Positions 13,309-15,448 of a DNA stretch of 15,448 nucleotides are shown one piece after another (position 1 is the stretch's first letter; every line of letters begins with the position of its first letter). The DNA comes from JAUIBE01 sp035267185. Its GTDB lineage: Bacteria > Pseudomonadota > Gammaproteobacteria > Xanthomonadales > SZUA-36. Below the pieces are notes generated by a model that was given only the letters and a program-made list of their open reading frames with translations, made no database searches and was not told where the DNA came from. The DNA is taken from positions 1-15,448 of the forward strand of contig DATFLY010000064.1 of NCBI GenBank assembly GCA_035267185.1, read 5' to 3'. The position numbers were made by a program, and so were the translations under genes.

Positions 13309-14277
13309 ATGAAAAAACATCCATTACTGTTTGCTCTGGTCGCCATTCTCGTAACAGGTGCTGTCGTCGCTGAAGAAGCAGCGCAAAAAGCAGTGCTCGT
13401 CACGGGTGCAAGCTCTGGTAGTGGACGAGTGATTGCGGAAACCCTTGCTGAGCGGGGGTACTTCGTATACGCCGGTGCCCGGAAACAGGCTGATATGGAT
13501 GAGTTGAATGCGATTGAAAACATCCAGGCCGTTCGCCTCGATGTGACCATTCAGTCTGAAATCGATGCAGCCGTTGCGACCGTTAAAGAGCAGGGCAGGG
13601 GTCTCTACGGGTTGGTCAACAATGCTGGTGTCGCAGTGCTTGGCCCACTGATCGAAATTCCGGAGTCGGATGTCGAGTTCGTCATGGATGTAAACGTGTT
13701 TGGTCCCTACCGCGTCACGAAGGCCTTTGCACCACTGATCATCGAGTCGAAGGGGCGCATCACGACAACGGGCTCAATAGCCGGAATATTGTCCAGCCAG
13801 TTCTATGGCCCGTACAGCATGAGCAAGCATGCCATGGAGGCATTTACCGACTCTCTCGCCGTTGAGATGGAAAAGTTTGGTGTCAAAGTCAGCATCATCG
13901 AACCCGGAGGCTTTAATTCAAAGATTGGCCCAAAGGTGTTCCAGCGCATTCAGAACAACGAATTCAGCATTGAAGATTCCCTCTACAAGCAAGAGTGGGA
14001 AGAGAGCTGGGTGTTGGAAAACCAGGGTGCATACGACCTCGACAATAACGTTCCACAAGAAATCGCCAATGCAGTCATCGATACGCTGGAATCGGAAAGT
14101 CCAAAAGCCCGCTACATGATCGTGGGCGAACGGGATGTGGCTGAGCGCACGGTAAGAAAAGCAATGCAGGAGGCGATTCAGGTCAACGAAAAGCAGCCCC
14201 ATTCGCTGAGCAGAGAGGAACTTATCGAGGTGCTTGTCGAATTGATGCAGGCGCAGCCAATGGAAACTTCAGAATAG
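13309..14277 (+). CDS. Short-chain dehydrogenase/reductase with an N-terminal signal-peptide-like segment
   Basis: A 322-residue classical SDR (NAD(P)-dependent oxidoreductase). Seen: the cofactor motif TGASSGSG (32-39), NNAG (104-107), catalytic S156 and Y169-x-x-x-K173 (YSMSK), then EPGGF after the active site. These are all intact, apart from Ser in place of the usual Ile in TGxxxGIG. The C-terminal extension (about 190-322) varies in this family and sets substrate choice. Odd: residues 1-21 (MKKHPLLFALVAILVTGAVVA-EE) look like a cleavable Sec signal or a membrane anchor, although SDRs normally work in the cytoplasm where NAD(P)H is available. AAAGGAA upstream supports this start. It follows the oxidase operon by 60 bases and precedes the cupin. 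The substrate is unknown. Confidence 0.9.
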   Translation: MKKHPLLFALVAILVTGAVVAEEAAQKAVLVTGASSGSGRVIAETLAERGYFVYAGARKQADMDELNAIENIQAVRLDVTIQSEIDAAVATVKEQGRGLYGLVNNAGVAVLGPLIEIPESDVEFVMDVNVFGPYRVTKAFAPLIIESKGRITTTGSIAGILSSQFYGPYSMSKHAMEAFTDSLAVEMEKFGVKVSIIEPGGFNSKIGPKVFQRIQNNEFSIEDSLYKQEWEESWVLENQGAYDLDNNVPQEIANAVIDTLESESPKARYMIVGERDVAERTVRKAMQEAIQVNEKQPHSLSREELIEVLVELMQAQPMETSE

Positions 14278-14341
14278 TCCTGATTGCACGCTGGCCGCTT
14301 GAAGGGCTTTGTGCAAAATTTCCGATAAAGTAACGTGATAT

Positions 14342-14683
14342 ATGAGCCAACCAACTGGTGCCGCCATGCAGCACGGAAACATATTCAGTGACATCCCTGC
14401 GGAACTGCCCAAAGAGGTGATTGAGGTCCTTGCCCGGAACGATTCCGTCAAAATTGAACGCATCATTTCCAAAGGACATGCCTCCCCTGATACAGGATGG
14501 TATGACCAGCAACAAAATGAATGGGTAATCATACTTAAAGGTGCCGCCGAAATTGCTTTCGAGAATGGGCCCACCATTTGCCTTGGAGAGGGTGATTTCG
14601 TGGACATACCTGCACGCAGACGGCATCGGGTAGTCCGCACTTCTGGGAATCCTGAAACAATTTGGCTTGCCATACACTTCTAA
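14342..14683 (+). CDS. Small cupin-domain protein
   Basis: A 113-residue single-domain beta-barrel, cytoplasmic with no signal peptide. Seen: NIFSDIPAELPKEVIEVL, then IERIISKGHASPDTGWYD. The first cupin motif region is QNEWVIILKGAAEIAFENG, and the second is LGEGDFVDIPARRRHRV. Of the usual metal ligands, the Glu-like acid of motif 1 and the His of motif 2 are present, but the HxH pair is not in its normal form, so metal binding is uncertain. GHASPxxxWYDQ is a recurrent feature of one stand-alone cupin group of unknown function. The ATG at 14342 lacks a strong ribosome site, and the ATG at 14366 region (MQHGN) is an alternative. It lies 64 bases after the SDR on the same strand. Confidence 0.82.
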   Translation: MSQPTGAAMQHGNIFSDIPAELPKEVIEVLARNDSVKIERIISKGHASPDTGWYDQQQNEWVIILKGAAEIAFENGPTICLGEGDFVDIPARRRHRVVRTSGNPETIWLAIHF

Positions 14684-14718
14684 ACTGCGGGCCAGGATTG
14701 AGCCCAGGAGAGCAGTTT
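14682..14718 (+). terminator. Nested hairpin directly after the cupin stop codon
   Basis: AAACTGC (14682-14688) pairs with GCAGTTT (14712-14718). Inside, GGGC (14689-14692) pairs with GCCC (14702-14705), giving eleven pairs with a six-base bulge on one side. It overlaps the stop codon. Only three T residues follow, so an intrinsic terminator is possible but not classical; an mRNA 3'-end-stabilising structure is the alternative. Confidence 0.45.
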
Positions 14719-14834
14719 CACACCCGGATTCCTGACCTGCTGATTGACGAGTCAAAAGCGTTAATTTAGTCTCGGATACCAGAGTGTCCTCACGGCTCGA
14801 CGCCACTTAGTCTTCAAAGGGAATCATCCAAATC

Positions 14835-15448
14835 ATGAATGTCCGTAATTTTGTGCTTATTTTATTGTTTTTCTCTGCCCAATTATTCGCACAGGCCACT
14901 GACCCTACGCAGGAAAATGAAAATGCCACAGGTAGTGGTGGCTGGACCTACATCGGAAATGACAAGCAAATTGGTATTGGCATTGATGACGATGGCGATA
15001 TTCTCGGCGATTTCTTCTTTCTGCTTTCAGAGGATAACGATTCAAGCTGGCTGGGTGAGGGCTGGATCGCTGATGGCGGCGCTGGTGGACTAAAGCTGAA
15101 TTACCATTTTGTCAGCGGCGACTACAATCCGGACCAGCCTGACAAGGTGCCGGACAATGTTGCGGTACAGAAATTTTTCCTGGCTGTAGATCAGAATGAG
15201 GAAGAGGACCGCAAGGCCACGGTTGGTTGGGGCCTGGAAAAGGCCTCCTGGTTTGCCAATATCCAGGGCTCGTTTGGATTGACCGACGAGCGGCTGGTCA
15301 GCCAGACAACTGACGTGGTCATGTTCACCGAGACAGGTGTCATGAACGGTCGCGATTTCATGCAGGAATTCACCACAACGACGATCACGGATTTGTGGGA
15401 GCAGGCCTATGATTACGGGGTTGGTTTGCGCCTGGGACGTTGGTTTGA
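14835..15448 (+). CDS. Exported, probably outer-membrane, protein (partial, C-terminus beyond right edge)
   Basis: The frame is open from the ATG at 14835 to the window end, 204 codons with no stop. Seen: the signal peptide MNVRNFVLILLFFSAQLFAQ with cleavage near residue 20-21. A mature part rich in Gly, Asp and aromatics follows, with alternating strand-like stretches (GWTYIGNDKQIGIGIDDDG, FFFLLSEDN, GGLKLNYHFVSGDY, KFFLAVDQ, KATVGWGLEKASWFANIQG, YDYGVGLRLGRWF). This looks like an outer-membrane beta-barrel or beta-sandwich, possibly the N-terminal barrel of an OmpA-like protein; that assignment is tentative because the C-terminus is cut off. The DQNEEEDRK acidic loop could be surface-exposed. 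The ribosome site AAAGGGA (14816-14822) is twelve bases upstream, a little far. Confidence 0.75.
   Translation, partial: MNVRNFVLILLFFSAQLFAQATDPTQENENATGSGGWTYIGNDKQIGIGIDDDGDILGDFFFLLSEDNDSSWLGEGWIADGGAGGLKLNYHFVSGDYNPDQPDKVPDNVAVQKFFLAVDQNEEEDRKATVGWGLEKASWFANIQGSFGLTDERLVSQTTDVVMFTETGVMNGRDFMQEFTTTTITDLWEQAYDYGVGLRLGRWF

Noticed and set aside
1..15448. Mobile element, prophage or genomic-island boundary
   Set aside because: No transposase, integrase, terminal inverted repeat, tRNA or target-site duplication was found. Variation in base composition is modest and fits ordinary accessory genes.

Overview
This window looks like a chromosomal segment of a free-living, respiring gammaproteobacterium. 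The signs are Sec-exported c-type cytochromes, a cytochrome bd-type quinol oxidase, a membrane-anchored FlgO/TPR protein of a type I associate with Woeseia/Wenzhouxiangella-like marine lineages, and many secreted single-domain proteins. Placement below class level is a guess. I see no integrase, transposase, phage gene, tRNA, rRNA or CRISPR array.

Layout. Positions 1-1061 (minus strand) hold three overlapping genes of the nitrile hydratase / thiocyanate hydrolase superfamily, in the order beta-N domain, beta-C domain, alpha. The alpha gene runs off the left edge and carries the Co-type CTLCSC metal motif. Positions 1318-2933 (plus) encode two exported proteins: one with leucine-rich, receptor-L-domain-like repeats and a SixA-like histidine phosphatase. 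Positions 3007-5079 (minus) encode a large inner-membrane FlgO/TolB-like plus TPR protein. Positions 5260-6701 (minus) form a two-gene cytochrome operon: cytochrome c', then a membrane-anchored dihaem cytochrome c. Positions 6991-8707 (plus) pair an exported beta-barrel-like protein with a polytopic-membrane AraC-family regulator. Position 8736-9671 (minus) is an exported right-handed beta-helix protein, divergent from a capsular-type glycosyltransferase (9811-10641, plus). Positions 10830-13248 hold a cytochrome bd oxidase operon of the short-Q-loop, cyanide-insensitive (CIO) type. A signal-peptide-bearing SDR (13309-14277) and a small cupin (14342-14683) follow. The right edge cuts an exported, probably envelope, protein (14835 onward).

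How the genes work together. The firmest units are the three-subunit hydratase operon, the c'/dihaem cytochrome pair, the beta-barrel/AraC pair and the bd oxidase pair. The most unusual item is the hydratase. Its beta subunit is naturally split, as in thiocyanate hydrolase, and the two beta pieces resemble thiocyanate hydrolase, while the visible alpha subunit keeps the shorter nitrile-hydratase-like stretch ahead of the metal site. It may therefore act on thiocyanate, a small nitrile or something else. A hydratase of this family and a CIO-type oxidase both have possible links to cyanide-related chemistry, but they lie about 10 kb apart and the link is speculative.

No gene-free stretch exceeds 300 bases. 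The longest (6702-6990 and 1062-1317) hold promoter-like elements and short inverted or direct repeats, described below.
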